In this document: positions 17,364-25,974 of the stretch, in pieces | Layout: each line of letters opens with the position of its first letter | Numbering within the stretch: the stretch's first letter is position 1 | Assembly (NCBI GenBank): GCA_041748175.1 | Contig: JBGTDU010000028.1 | Location: forward strand, 1 to 50,654 | Reading direction: 5' to 3' | From: JAHEJB01 sp041748175 | GTDB taxonomy: Bacteria; Bacteroidota; Rhodothermia; Rhodothermales; Rubricoccaceae | Length of the DNA stretch: 50,654 bases | Position numbers and translations under genes: made by a program | Notes under the pieces: generated by a model | Told to the model about the DNA's origin: nothing | Databases searched by the model: none | Seen by the model: only the letters and a program-made list of their open reading frames with translations

Positions 17364-20015
17364 ATGGCCAGCCCCGCTTTGGTTCGGTCGGGCACTTTTT
17401 TTTCTGTATTCAGCCTGATGACAAGTCAATCAACCCCGGTCGAACCCGGGCAGCATTTGTGGCACCGCGTAGGATCGGTGGCGATCGTCGCGGTGCAACT
17501 CGGGTTGTTGTTTCTGATCTTCAAAGTCTTCGATCTTGAAACGCAGGGCTATTTCCGACTGACCCCACTCATCTTCGGCGGCTTCATTGTCCACGCGGCG
17601 CTGCCCATGCGCTTCAGGATGCCGTTCTTCTTGCTGCTCTCGTTTGCAGCGTTCGGGCTTTTGTGGGAATGGAATGCGCTTCTGGTGCTCGGCGTCGGGC
17701 TCGGGTTGATCGGGATATGCCATCTGCCTGTCAAGCTGTGGGCGCGTGTAGCCTTGCTGGTTGTTGCAGGTGCGGTGCTGACGGTGGTGCGTAAAGGATT
17801 ACTCCCTGCCGCAAATGCGTCGTGGATTTCGACGATCATGCCCCTGCTGGGCTCGATTTTCATGTTCCGGCTCATCATCTATCTCTACGAACTCCAACAC
17901 GAGAAGACGCCCGCCACAATCTGGGAACGCCTGTCCTATTTTTTCCTCCTTCCAAACGCCTGCTTCCTGCTCTTCCCGGTAATCGACTACCAAACATTCC
18001 GGCGGACCTACTACGACACGGACGCGCCGACGATCTACCAGAAAGGGGTGTTCTGGATGTTTCGCGGGATGACGCACTTGTTGGTCTACCGCATCCTCTA
18101 CCATTATGTAGTTCCAAACCCCACGCAGGTTATCGATCTATGGAGCTACGTCCTCATCGCTTTTGGGACGTACCTGCTGTATCTCAAGGTATCGGGGCTC
18201 TTCAACATCATTGTCGGCACGCTAGGGCTCTTTGGTTTCAACCTTCCGGAGACGTATCACCGCTTCCTGCTGGCGGCGGGCTTCAACGATTTCTGGCGAA
18301 GGCAGAATATCTATTGGAAGGACTTCATGATGAACATCTTTTACTACCCGTCCTTCATGCGATTGCGTAAGGGTGGAATGGTGTTCGCCATCATCATGTC
18401 CACGATCTTTGTGTTCCTGGTCACGTGGATGCTCCACTCGTACCAGTGGTTCTGGCTGCTCGGCGCCTTTCCGCTGACCGTGACGGATGCCATCTTCTGG
18501 TTGATTTTCGGTGGCCTGGTTTTGGCCAACTCGCTCAGGCAGTTCAAGGCGGGGAAAAAGGGCTCATTGAGCAAGCCCGCGTTCTCCTTTCAAAAAGCTG
18601 TCGTCCATGCGTTCAAGGTTTTGGGGATGCTCATTTTCATCTCCGTCCTTTGGTCGTTCTGGTACAGCCCAACGCCAGCCCAGTGGGTGCAGCTCATCGG
18701 GAACGCCGGGCAGAGCGGGCCCGGCGCCTTTGCTCTTCTCGGGCTGATCCTGCTGGCTCTGGTCGGCGTCGGCGTAGCGGTCCAGTACGCGAATAGTCGA
18801 GGCATCCGCTTCACGTTGCTGGACCCCGCCAAGCCCACCTTCAGCCGGGCCGCTATGGTGACGAGTGCGGGCCTGATAGCGATTCTCGCACTCGGGCTCC
18901 CGCAGACCAAGGCACAGCTCGGCAGCAACGTGAGCGACTTCATTGCGACGCTCCAGTACGAGCACCTCACGGACTATGACCTGCAGCAGGCCGACCGTGG
19001 GTACTACGATGCGCTCATGACGACCAACAGCATCATGGCGGACCTCGGAGCGGCGCAGCTTCAGCGAAATCCGCCCAACTGGCGACCAACCCGGAAGAGC
19101 GAAATCGCCGAAGCCACGAACGATATTTTCCTGTACCGCCTGATTCCCTCGGTCACGGCAACCATAAAGGATGTCCCTCTCACGACGAATCAGTGGGGAA
19201 TGCGCGACCAGAACTACACGCGCACGAAGCCAGAGGGCACCTTCAGAATCGCGTTGCTAGGCGCTTCGATCGAGATGGCGGAGGGCGTGCGAGGGGATGA
19301 GACGTTCGAGGCAGTTACCGAGGCTCGGCTGAATCAAGAACTGCCTGGGGGCGACGGGGCATTCGCGCGATATGAAATCCTCAACTTTAGTGTGAGCGGG
19401 TATAGCGCGGTTCAGCATCTCGCACTCATGGACGACGTCGTGACTTTCCAGCCGGACATGCTCGTTTACACGGGCCACTCCGTGGAAGATTACCGGATGC
19501 TCCAGCTTCTCGTCGAGATCATTCGCACGGGCATAGAACTGCCCGACCATCTTGCGGCGATTGTCCAGCGGGCGGGAGTTGACGCCACGATGTCGGAAGC
19601 GGACGTACAACAGGGCCTTGAGCCTTTCGCCGAAGAAATTCTTGGAGAGCAGTACCGGCGTATCGCGGCACGTTGCCGGGAAGCTGGAATCACGCCGGTA
19701 TGGCTTTTTGTACCGCGTGCGAATGTTCGTGTCCACGAAGGCGTGCAGAGGGTCCCGCTCGAGAAGCTCAGAGCACTTGCGGCCGAGGCCGGGTTTGTTG
19801 TCCTCGACATCGGCGATGCCTTTGCCGACGTCGAGGATATTGTTGGAGAGGTTTACCTGGCGCCGTGGGATGGCCACCCAAGTGTGTATGGACACCAGCT
19901 GCTCGCCAATCGCTTTTACGAGGAACTCGTCGAGAATGGGAATGTGCTTGGATTCACCGCCGCTTTGAACCATACTTCCACCATCGCCGATTCAACCAGC
20001 CAACCGTTGGACTAA
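17364..20015 (+). CDS. MBOAT O-acyltransferase fused to a C-terminal SGNH-hydrolase domain
   Basis: The ATG at 17364 gives 883 residues; an in-frame ATG at 17418 is a possible start. About ten or more hydrophobic segments lie between residues 35 and 500. They hold MBOAT hallmarks: FWRRQNIYWKDFM (about 310-322) followed by YYPSF, and the invariant His358 in TWMLHSYQWFW. A further hydrophobic segment (about 495-510) precedes a probably periplasmic SGNH domain (about 627-865). This has Ser635 in LLGASIEM, Gly679 in VSGYS, block III as YTGHS (His in place of the usual Asn) and Asp836/His838 in WDGHPS. DltB/DltD, AlgI/AlgJ and PatA/PatB are separate MBOAT and SGNH partners that acylate extracytoplasmic polymers; here both are in one chain. 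The carrier-protein gene begins 54 bp downstream, suggesting the acyl donor is that carrier. Confidence 0.85.
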   Translation: MASPALVRSGTFFSVFSLMTSQSTPVEPGQHLWHRVGSVAIVAVQLGLLFLIFKVFDLETQGYFRLTPLIFGGFIVHAALPMRFRMPFFLLLSFAAFGLLWEWNALLVLGVGLGLIGICHLPVKLWARVALLVVAGAVLTVVRKGLLPAANASWISTIMPLLGSIFMFRLIIYLYELQHEKTPATIWERLSYFFLLPNACFLLFPVIDYQTFRRTYYDTDAPTIYQKGVFWMFRGMTHLLVYRILYHYVVPNPTQVIDLWSYVLIAFGTYLLYLKVSGLFNIIVGTLGLFGFNLPETYHRFLLAAGFNDFWRRQNIYWKDFMMNIFYYPSFMRLRKGGMVFAIIMSTIFVFLVTWMLHSYQWFWLLGAFPLTVTDAIFWLIFGGLVLANSLRQFKAGKKGSLSKPAFSFQKAVVHAFKVLGMLIFISVLWSFWYSPTPAQWVQLIGNAGQSGPGAFALLGLILLALVGVGVAVQYANSRGIRFTLLDPAKPTFSRAAMVTSAGLIAILALGLPQTKAQLGSNVSDFIATLQYEHLTDYDLQQADRGYYDALMTTNSIMADLGAAQLQRNPPNWRPTRKSEIAEATNDIFLYRLIPSVTATIKDVPLTTNQWGMRDQNYTRTKPEGTFRIALLGASIEMAEGVRGDETFEAVTEARLNQELPGGDGAFARYEILNFSVSGYSAVQHLALMDDVVTFQPDMLVYTGHSVEDYRMLQLLVEIIRTGIELPDHLAAIVQRAGVDATMSEADVQQGLEPFAEEILGEQYRRIAARCREAGITPVWLFVPRANVRVHEGVQRVPLEKLRALAAEAGFVVLDIGDAFADVEDIVGEVYLAPWDGHPSVYGHQLLANRFYEELVENGNVLGFTAALNHTSTIADSTSQPLD

Positions 20016-20069
20016 ACAGTCCACACTCGCACACTCCACTCCACCTACCCCTTAACCAAGGTCTCACGT

Positions 20070-20342
20070 ATGTCCGCAACCGTTTCTTCGGCCTCCGAAA
20101 TCAAGGCCAACGTCAAAGAGTATATCCTGAAAAAATTTCTTCCCGGCGAAAACCCGGATATGTTGGAGGACAGTACGCCACTCATCACAGGCGGCGTCCT
20201 CGATTCGATTTCCACCGTCGAGCTGGTTGCCTTCCTTGAAGAGCAGTACGGCGTTGAGTTCGAGGCGCACGAAATGAGCGCCGACCATCTCGACACCCTC
20301 GAAACCATTGCGGCGACGATTCTGGCGAAGTCCGGAGCGTAG
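20070..20342 (+). CDS. Stand-alone acyl/peptidyl carrier protein (PltL-like)
   Basis: The 90-residue protein is a single carrier domain. The phosphopantetheine attachment site is Ser46 in ITGGVLDSISTVELV, and an acidic helix follows. A 4'-phosphopantetheinyl transferase must load it; none is in the window. Its stop is one base before the ATG of the adenylation gene, so translation is coupled. By context it should hold prolyl, then pyrrolyl and halopyrrolyl thioesters, as PltL does in pyoluteorin synthesis. The MBOAT upstream also makes it comparable to DltC. Confidence 0.9.
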   Translation: MSATVSSASEIKANVKEYILKKFLPGENPDMLEDSTPLITGGVLDSISTVELVAFLEEQYGVEFEAHEMSADHLDTLETIAATILAKSGA

Positions 20343-20343
20343 T

Positions 20344-21894
20344 ATGCAGACGCTGCACGGTCTCTTGCACGCTTCAGCGCAGGCGTTCCCCGAGCGAATA
20401 GCTGTTCGAGATCCTGAGCGGGACACCGAGATCTCGTACCGGGATCTTGACGCCATGAGCAACTCTCTGCGCAATCAGCTAGAGCGGATCGGTGTGGGCA
20501 CCGGCGATCGGGTCGGTATCTGCGCGCCGAAATCTATCGGGACCGTGGCGGCGCTTTTTGGCGCGATGAAGGCGGGCGGCGCTTATGTCCCCGTTGATTA
20601 CAGCGCCCCCGTCGCCCGCAATGCCTTCATCTTTCGAAACTGCACGGTTAAAGCCCTCGTCGTGGACCGCTCCCTCGTAGATCCGCTCGTTTCGGAATTT
20701 GGCCTCGCAGCGCCGCTCGAGGACGAACTGATTGACATACGAGCTTTCGGTGCGGATCTGGTTCTACTACGCGGTCCGAATTGGGCGGAGGCCGCCGAGC
20801 CACCGGTAAACGTGGCCCCACCTGATGGCCTTTCGTATATCCTCTACACATCTGGCTCTACCGGATTGCCGAAGGGCGTGATGCACAGCCACAGCACCGC
20901 GCTGGCATTTGTGGACTGGTGCTCATCGGTTTTCAAGCCAGGGGAGGAGGATCGCTTCTCGTCGCATGCGCCTTTCCATTTCGACCTTTCCATCCTCGAC
21001 CTGTATGTGCCCTTGAAGCACGGCGCCACGCTCGTGCTCGTCGGCGAGGAGGTGGGAAAACAGCCGCTACGTCTCGCCTCCCTCATCGCCGACGAGAAAA
21101 TCACAGCTTGGTACTCCACGCCGTCGATCCTACGGCTTCTCGTGGAACACGGTAAAATGGAACGACACGACTTCCCGGCGCTCCGGATCGTGAATTTCGC
21201 TGGCGAGGTCTTCCCCATCAAATATCTCCGCGCGACGATGGCCGTTTGGCCACACCCGCGCTACTTCAACCTTTTCGGACCGACCGAGACGAACGTTTGC
21301 ACCTTCTATGAGGTGACCGACGTGCTTCCGGAAGAGCGAGAAGAGCCGCTCCCCATCGGAAAGCCGTGCTCCGACGATCGTTGCAAGGTGATGGACGCGG
21401 ACGACAGAGAGGTGCCACCGGGCGAACCGGGCGAACTCTACGTAGCCGATGGCTCGGTAATGCTGGGCTACTGGAATCTACCCGAACGGAACGCGACGGC
21501 CTTTTATCTGGATCACGACGGGACAACCTGGTACAAAACCGGCGACATCGTGGAGGAAGGCGCTGACGGCGACTACATCTTTCGCGGCCGCCGTGACCGC
21601 ATGGTCAAGCGACGTGGTTATCGCGTCGAGTTGGGCGAGATTGAAGCGGCGCTCTACCGCCACAGCGACTTGGCCGAAGCTGCCGTCATTGCCCTTTCGA
21701 ACGGTGGTGATGTGCACATCAAAGCGTTCGTAGCGTGGGCCGGTGAAGGCACTCCGTCGATCATCGCCATGAAACGGTACTGCTCCGAAACGCTCCCCAT
21801 CTATATGATTCCGGACAGCTTTTCCTTCCAGGAGAGCCTGCCCAAAACCTCGACCGACAAGGTCGACTACCAACGTCTGAAAGCGCTGGCCTAA
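20344..21894 (+). CDS. Adenylation enzyme, predicted L-prolyl-AMP ligase (PltF-like)
   Basis: The start at ATG 20344 follows the carrier-protein stop by one base. The 516-residue stand-alone A domain has A3 motif YILYTSGSTGLPKG (about 165-178), A5 FGPTET (311-316), A7 YKTGD (397-401), A8 RMVKRRGYRVELGEIE (about 419-434) and A10 LPKTSTDKVDY with Lys506. Residues at the specificity-code positions read D214, L215, L218, Y257, N284, A286, L310, V318, C319, K506. The code I recall for prolyl ligases of the PltF type is DLLYLALVCK, one difference. The expected reaction is ATP-dependent activation of L-proline and transfer to Ser46 of the adjacent carrier protein. Its stop overlaps the next start (TAATG). 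Confidence 0.9.
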   Translation: MQTLHGLLHASAQAFPERIAVRDPERDTEISYRDLDAMSNSLRNQLERIGVGTGDRVGICAPKSIGTVAALFGAMKAGGAYVPVDYSAPVARNAFIFRNCTVKALVVDRSLVDPLVSEFGLAAPLEDELIDIRAFGADLVLLRGPNWAEAAEPPVNVAPPDGLSYILYTSGSTGLPKGVMHSHSTALAFVDWCSSVFKPGEEDRFSSHAPFHFDLSILDLYVPLKHGATLVLVGEEVGKQPLRLASLIADEKITAWYSTPSILRLLVEHGKMERHDFPALRIVNFAGEVFPIKYLRATMAVWPHPRYFNLFGPTETNVCTFYEVTDVLPEEREEPLPIGKPCSDDRCKVMDADDREVPPGEPGELYVADGSVMLGYWNLPERNATAFYLDHDGTTWYKTGDIVEEGADGDYIFRGRRDRMVKRRGYRVELGEIEAALYRHSDLAEAAVIALSNGGDVHIKAFVAWAGEGTPSIIAMKRYCSETLPIYMIPDSFSFQESLPKTSTDKVDYQRLKALA

Positions 21895-23054
21895 TGGACT
21901 TCACCCGTTCCGAGGAACAAAAGATTCTCTGCGACGAAGTCGTTCGGTTTTCCCAAAAGGAGCTGAACGACGGCATCGTAGAACGCGACCGCGAGCAGAG
22001 CTTTGACCGCACGCTATGGGAAAAATGCGGCGAGATGGGCATCCAGGGCCTGCCGGTGCCGGAGGCCTACGGCGGCATCGGAGCCGATCCCCTGACGACC
22101 GCGCTCGTACTCGAAGCCTTTGGCTACGGCTGTCGAGACGGCGGACTTGTTTTTAGCGTATGCGCGCACATTTTAGCGTGCGTTGTGCCCATCGTAAAGC
22201 ATGGGACCGAAGAACAGAAACAGCGCTTTCTGCCGGGGCTGAGCGACGGCTCGCTGATCGCCGTCAACGGCATCACCGAGCCGGGATCCGGCTCGGATGC
22301 CTTTGCCATGCAGACGCACGCCGCCCCTCATGACGGCGGCTTCGTCCTTAATGGCACCAAGACCTTTAGCTCCAACGGCCCCGTCGCCGATCTCGGTGTC
22401 ATCTACGCCGTTACGGATGAGGGCAAGGGTTACCACGGTGGCGTCACGGCATTCCTCGTCCCGCGCGATGCGAAAGGCTACACGCCAGGGCAAAAGTTTG
22501 ACAAGATGGGCCTGCGTACCAGCCCGATCAGCGAGTTGGTCCTCGAAGACGTGTTCGTTCCCGCCGAGAACGTTCTGGGTGGGCTGGGCGCGGGTGGGCC
22601 GATCTTCGCGCAGTCGATGGAATGGGAGCGCGCCTGCCTGGTCGCCACCCACGTTGGCGCGATGCAGCGATTGCTGGAGGACGCCATCCAGTATGCCCGC
22701 GAACGCAAAGCTTCCGGGCAGTCCATCGGGCAATTCCAGGCCGTCGCACATCGCCTTGCCGACATGAAAGTGCGGCTCGAGGCGTCGCGACTGCTGACTT
22801 ATCAGGCTGCTTCAAAACTCGACCGAGACCGCAAGGTTGGCCTCGACGCGTCCATCGCCAAGCTGTTCGTCAGTGAAGCCTTCGTTGAATCGTCGTTGGA
22901 CACTGTTCGGACGCTTGGTGGATACGGATACATGGCCGAATATGAAGCGGAGCGCGCCCTCCGAGACGCGGTCGGCGGTACACTCTACTCAGGCACCAAC
23001 GACATTCAGCGCAATATCATCGCACGCTGGCTCGGCCTGCAAACCTCCGTCTGA
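21894..23054 (+). CDS. Acyl-CoA-dehydrogenase-family oxidase, predicted prolyl-carrier-protein dehydrogenase (PltE-like)
   Basis: The ATG overlaps the previous stop by one base. The 386-residue protein has the full ACAD fold: N-terminal helices, flavin-contact region VNGITEPGSGSDAFAM (about 124-139), and the C-terminal half with GGYGYMAEYEAERALRDAV. The classical catalytic Glu of YEGT is absent (LYSGTNDIQ, Ser366). Glu245 in SMEWERAC instead matches the position of the base in isovaleryl-CoA-dehydrogenase-type enzymes, the arrangement I expect in prolyl-carrier oxidases. By context it would oxidise prolyl-S-carrier by four electrons to pyrrole-2-carboxyl-S-carrier. A fatty-acid role is less likely given its place between an A domain and halogenases. 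Confidence 0.9.
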   Translation: MDFTRSEEQKILCDEVVRFSQKELNDGIVERDREQSFDRTLWEKCGEMGIQGLPVPEAYGGIGADPLTTALVLEAFGYGCRDGGLVFSVCAHILACVVPIVKHGTEEQKQRFLPGLSDGSLIAVNGITEPGSGSDAFAMQTHAAPHDGGFVLNGTKTFSSNGPVADLGVIYAVTDEGKGYHGGVTAFLVPRDAKGYTPGQKFDKMGLRTSPISELVLEDVFVPAENVLGGLGAGGPIFAQSMEWERACLVATHVGAMQRLLEDAIQYARERKASGQSIGQFQAVAHRLADMKVRLEASRLLTYQAASKLDRDRKVGLDASIAKLFVSEAFVESSLDTVRTLGGYGYMAEYEAERALRDAVGGTLYSGTNDIQRNIIARWLGLQTSV

Positions 23055-23112
23055 TCGGCAAACCTTGTATCCCAACTTTTTTTCAACTAACTCCTGCGTA
23101 GCAATAAATCCC

Positions 23113-24501
23113 ATGGAAACACTACCCGAAATTCAAGATGTCGTCGTCATTGGCGGCGGTCCGGCCGGCTCTACCACTGCCGCCTATCTGGCGATGGCTG
23201 GCCACAGCGTGACCCTCCTCGAAAAAGAAAAATTCCCCCGTGAGCACGTCGGCGAGTCGCTGCTCCCCTACTGCTATCACGTTTTCAAAGACCTAGGAGT
23301 CCTTGAGACGTTGGGGCGCCTTTTCGTTCGCAAGCCGGGTGCCCGGTTCGTCGACATCAACGGGGACTCCCGAACGACGTGGTGTTTCGATTTTGCCATC
23401 AAGGACGAGAGCTACCTCTCATTTCAGGTTCGGCGCGGCGAGTTCGACCAGGTTCTTCTGGAAAACGCTCGCGTGAAGGGCGCAACTTGTCTCGAAGAGA
23501 CGACCGTTACCGACATCAATATGGAAGGGCCGGATGGCATCGTAGAGGTCATGGCCACCGGCAAGGATGGCGAGGCCCTCCGGTATCGCGCCCGTTTCCT
23601 GGTGGACGCGAGTGGCCAGCGCACCTTTTTGGCCAGCCGCAATAAGTGGAAAAAGCCAAACGTAGACCTCGACCGCTCCGCCATGTATTCCTACTGGCAT
23701 AACCCGCGTTTCGAGAACGGCCTTGAGGAGGGCCTTATCCTCGTCTCGTACCTCGGCGGCGAGAAGAAAGGCTGGATCTGGCTGATCCCAACCGACGTCG
23801 CCACGGTAAGTGTTGGCTGCGTGTTCAACAACGCCTACATCAAGGAGCAAAAGAAGAAGTTCCAGGATCAGGGCTCGGAGGACTGGCAGCGCGACCTCTA
23901 CCTCCAGGAGCTGAGCTACTCGCCCTTCGCTTCCTCCATCCTTGAGCCCGGAGAGTGCGAGGACGAGATCCGGTTCGTGGGCAACTACTCGTACTCGGTG
24001 GACAACGACCTGAAGTTCGGCGACAACTACTGCCTCGTCGGCGACGCAGGGACGTTCGTCGATCCGGTCTTTTCGAGCGGCGTCTACCTCGCACTGAACA
24101 GCGGCAAGCTCGTCGCCAATGCAATCCACGAGAAGCTGAGCAACGGCGAAGATGTGTTTCCCGGGACGTTCGACAGGATTTCAGGGGCCTACCGAATGGT
24201 CTACAAGCTCGTCTCCCTGTTCTACGATCCCAAGTCGATCAATTTTGCGCAGGCTGGCGCTGCGTCCGAGATCATCGGCCAGGAGCACGAAACGGCGATG
24301 GCCATCGGCCACTACTTGTTGGCGGGCGACTTCTTCGACAACCACGAGCGGTACAACAACTTCATCGACCTCTTGCAGAATCCGCGCGTCGTCAAGAAGT
24401 ACACCGATCACGTGGTAGACCGGCCATCCTTCCAGGCGCCAACCTGTGGGAATCCGCGTGAGGTCGCCTTCCCGATGCTCAAGGAATCGACGGTGAGCTA
24501 G
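23113..24501 (+). CDS. Flavin-dependent halogenase-family enzyme 1
   Basis: I start at ATG 23113 (METLPEIQDVVVIGGGPAGS), where the FAD-binding fold begins; 462 residues. Features are the GxGxxG loop (14-19), FPREHVGESLLP (about 41-52), candidate catalytic Lys74 in VRKPGARF, the halogenase signature WxWxIP as WIWLIP (221-226), and GDAGTFVDPVFSSGV (about 310-324). Together these are the marks of flavin-dependent halogenases, which need FADH2 from a partner reductase. It is clearly diverged from the PltA-like second copy, especially around residues 75-110, so it may halogenate another position or substrate, or do a related oxidation. The 58-bp gap upstream holds no terminator, so it is probably in the same operon. 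No Shine-Dalgarno is visible. Confidence 0.88.
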   Translation: METLPEIQDVVVIGGGPAGSTTAAYLAMAGHSVTLLEKEKFPREHVGESLLPYCYHVFKDLGVLETLGRLFVRKPGARFVDINGDSRTTWCFDFAIKDESYLSFQVRRGEFDQVLLENARVKGATCLEETTVTDINMEGPDGIVEVMATGKDGEALRYRARFLVDASGQRTFLASRNKWKKPNVDLDRSAMYSYWHNPRFENGLEEGLILVSYLGGEKKGWIWLIPTDVATVSVGCVFNNAYIKEQKKKFQDQGSEDWQRDLYLQELSYSPFASSILEPGECEDEIRFVGNYSYSVDNDLKFGDNYCLVGDAGTFVDPVFSSGVYLALNSGKLVANAIHEKLSNGEDVFPGTFDRISGAYRMVYKLVSLFYDPKSINFAQAGAASEIIGQEHETAMAIGHYLLAGDFFDNHERYNNFIDLLQNPRVVKKYTDHVVDRPSFQAPTCGNPREVAFPMLKESTVS

Positions 24502-24532
24502 ACTCTTTCGCGATTCGGGAGGTGGACCCGTG

Positions 24533-25891
24533 ATGTCGGAGACAGATGTGGTGTTTGATGTCATCGTGATTGGTGGCGGCCCGGCGGGCTCATCTACCGC
24601 CGGGTACCTGGCGATGGCCGGGTTGAATTGCCTCGTGCTAGAGCGCGAGGCATTCCCCCGGGAGCACGTCGGAGAGTCGCTCGTGCCCGCAACAACGCGC
24701 GTATTCAAGGAGCTCGGTTTTCTCCAGAAAATGGAGGATGCCGGGTTCCCGCACAAGTTTGGCGCAGCCTGGACAACGGCAACCCATAGCACTATCTACG
24801 ATCACGGCTGGGACGGCCTGCCCACCGACTGCCACGTGGATATCAAGTTCTCCGAGCGCAAGATGGAGGGCGTCGACCAGAACTACACCTATCACGTCGA
24901 TCGTGGCAAATTCGACCAACTTCTCCTCGAACACGCGGAGGAGCTGGGCGCGACGGTCCTGGAAGATGCCGTGGTTATTGGGGTCGATTTTGAGAACGAC
25001 GACTTTGTTGAGGTGAACTACCGAAAGGGTGGAGCTATGCATACCGTGCGCGGGAAGATGGTTGCGGATGCCAGCGGCCGACGCACGTTTTTGGGAAACA
25101 AGCTCGACCTGAAGATCTCGGACGACGTCTTTAATCAGTACGCCGTTCATACCTGGTTCGACGGGTACGAGCGAGGCGGCAGGGAGGACGGCGACTTTAT
25201 CTACATCCACTTTCTTCCCATCTCGAACTCATGGGTCTGGCAGATCCCGATCACAGACTCAATTACGAGCTTTGGCGTCGTCGCGCAGAAGAAAACGTTC
25301 TCGGCAAACAAAGGCGATCTGGAAGGTTACTTCTGGAAGTGCGTCGAACACTCCCCGGCGCTGCATTCGAAATTGAAGGCTGCCACACGCATACGGCCAT
25401 TCAAGACGGACGGAGATTTCAGCTATGCCATGCAGAGGTTTGCCGGCGATCGCTTTGTGTTGGTGGGTGACGCGGCGCGATTCGTCGACCCGATCTTTTC
25501 GAGCGGCGTCAGCATTGCCATGAACAGCGGGCGCTATGCAGCAAGGGACATCGTCGAAGCTTTCCCGACTGGTGACCTATCGGAAGGCAGCTTCCAGCGT
25601 TTCTCGGACACGATGCAACGCGGATGCAGCATCTGGTACCGCTTTATCACGCTCTACTACCGCCTCAATGTGCTCTTTACCTATTTCCTTCGGCAGGAAG
25701 AGTACCGCGTCGATGTTTTGCGCCTATTGCAAGGCGACGTCTACGACGACGAAAGTGCGGCAGGAGTGCTGAAAGAAATGGAGCGCATTGTCACCGAGGT
25801 CGAGAATAATCCAAGCCACATCTGGCACAAGCTGCTCGGCGAGCTGACAGCCGGCGCGTTCAATCCGACCGCCCAACCGGTCGCCGCGTAG
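24533..25891 (+). CDS. Flavin-dependent pyrrolyl-carrier-protein halogenase (PltA/Bmp2-like)
   Basis: GGGAGG sits ten bases before ATG 24533, which I prefer over the GTG directly ahead; 452 residues. It has the GGGPAGS FAD loop, FPREHVGESLVPATTRVF, likely catalytic Lys75 in FPHKFGAAWT, YHVDRGKFD, WxWxIP as WVWQIP (234-239), GDAARFVDPIFSSGVS and the C-terminal block FITLYYRLNVLFTYF followed by LLQGDVY and HIWHKLLGE. Most of these stretches agree closely with PltA as I remember it, across the full length. The predicted reaction is chlorination or bromination of pyrrole-2-carboxyl bound to the carrier protein, using FADH2, O2 and halide. It is the last gene of the cassette. A flavin reductase is not in the operon; the FMN reductase at 29855 is the nearest. 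Confidence 0.92.
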   Translation: MSETDVVFDVIVIGGGPAGSSTAGYLAMAGLNCLVLEREAFPREHVGESLVPATTRVFKELGFLQKMEDAGFPHKFGAAWTTATHSTIYDHGWDGLPTDCHVDIKFSERKMEGVDQNYTYHVDRGKFDQLLLEHAEELGATVLEDAVVIGVDFENDDFVEVNYRKGGAMHTVRGKMVADASGRRTFLGNKLDLKISDDVFNQYAVHTWFDGYERGGREDGDFIYIHFLPISNSWVWQIPITDSITSFGVVAQKKTFSANKGDLEGYFWKCVEHSPALHSKLKAATRIRPFKTDGDFSYAMQRFAGDRFVLVGDAARFVDPIFSSGVSIAMNSGRYAARDIVEAFPTGDLSEGSFQRFSDTMQRGCSIWYRFITLYYRLNVLFTYFLRQEEYRVDVLRLLQGDVYDDESAAGVLKEMERIVTEVENNPSHIWHKLLGELTAGAFNPTAQPVAA

Positions 25892-25933
25892 AAATTGAAG
25901 GTGTGCATCGGCACCGCGACGCCATGCGGAATT

Positions 25934-25949
25934 GAGCCTCGCAAGGCTC
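25934..25949. terminator. Possible bidirectional hairpin between convergent genes
   Basis: GAGCCT (25934-25939) pairs with AGGCTC (25944-25949) around CGCA. It lies in the 83-bp gap between the convergent halogenase and smc genes. There is no T tract, so termination strength is doubtful. Confidence 0.3.
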
Positions 25950-25974
25950 CGCTCCTGTCGGATACGGCCACCGG

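Noticed and set aside
22837..23112. Upstream extension of halogenase 1
   Set aside because: The added residues overlap the oxidase gene in another frame and lack similarity; the FAD fold starts at 23113.
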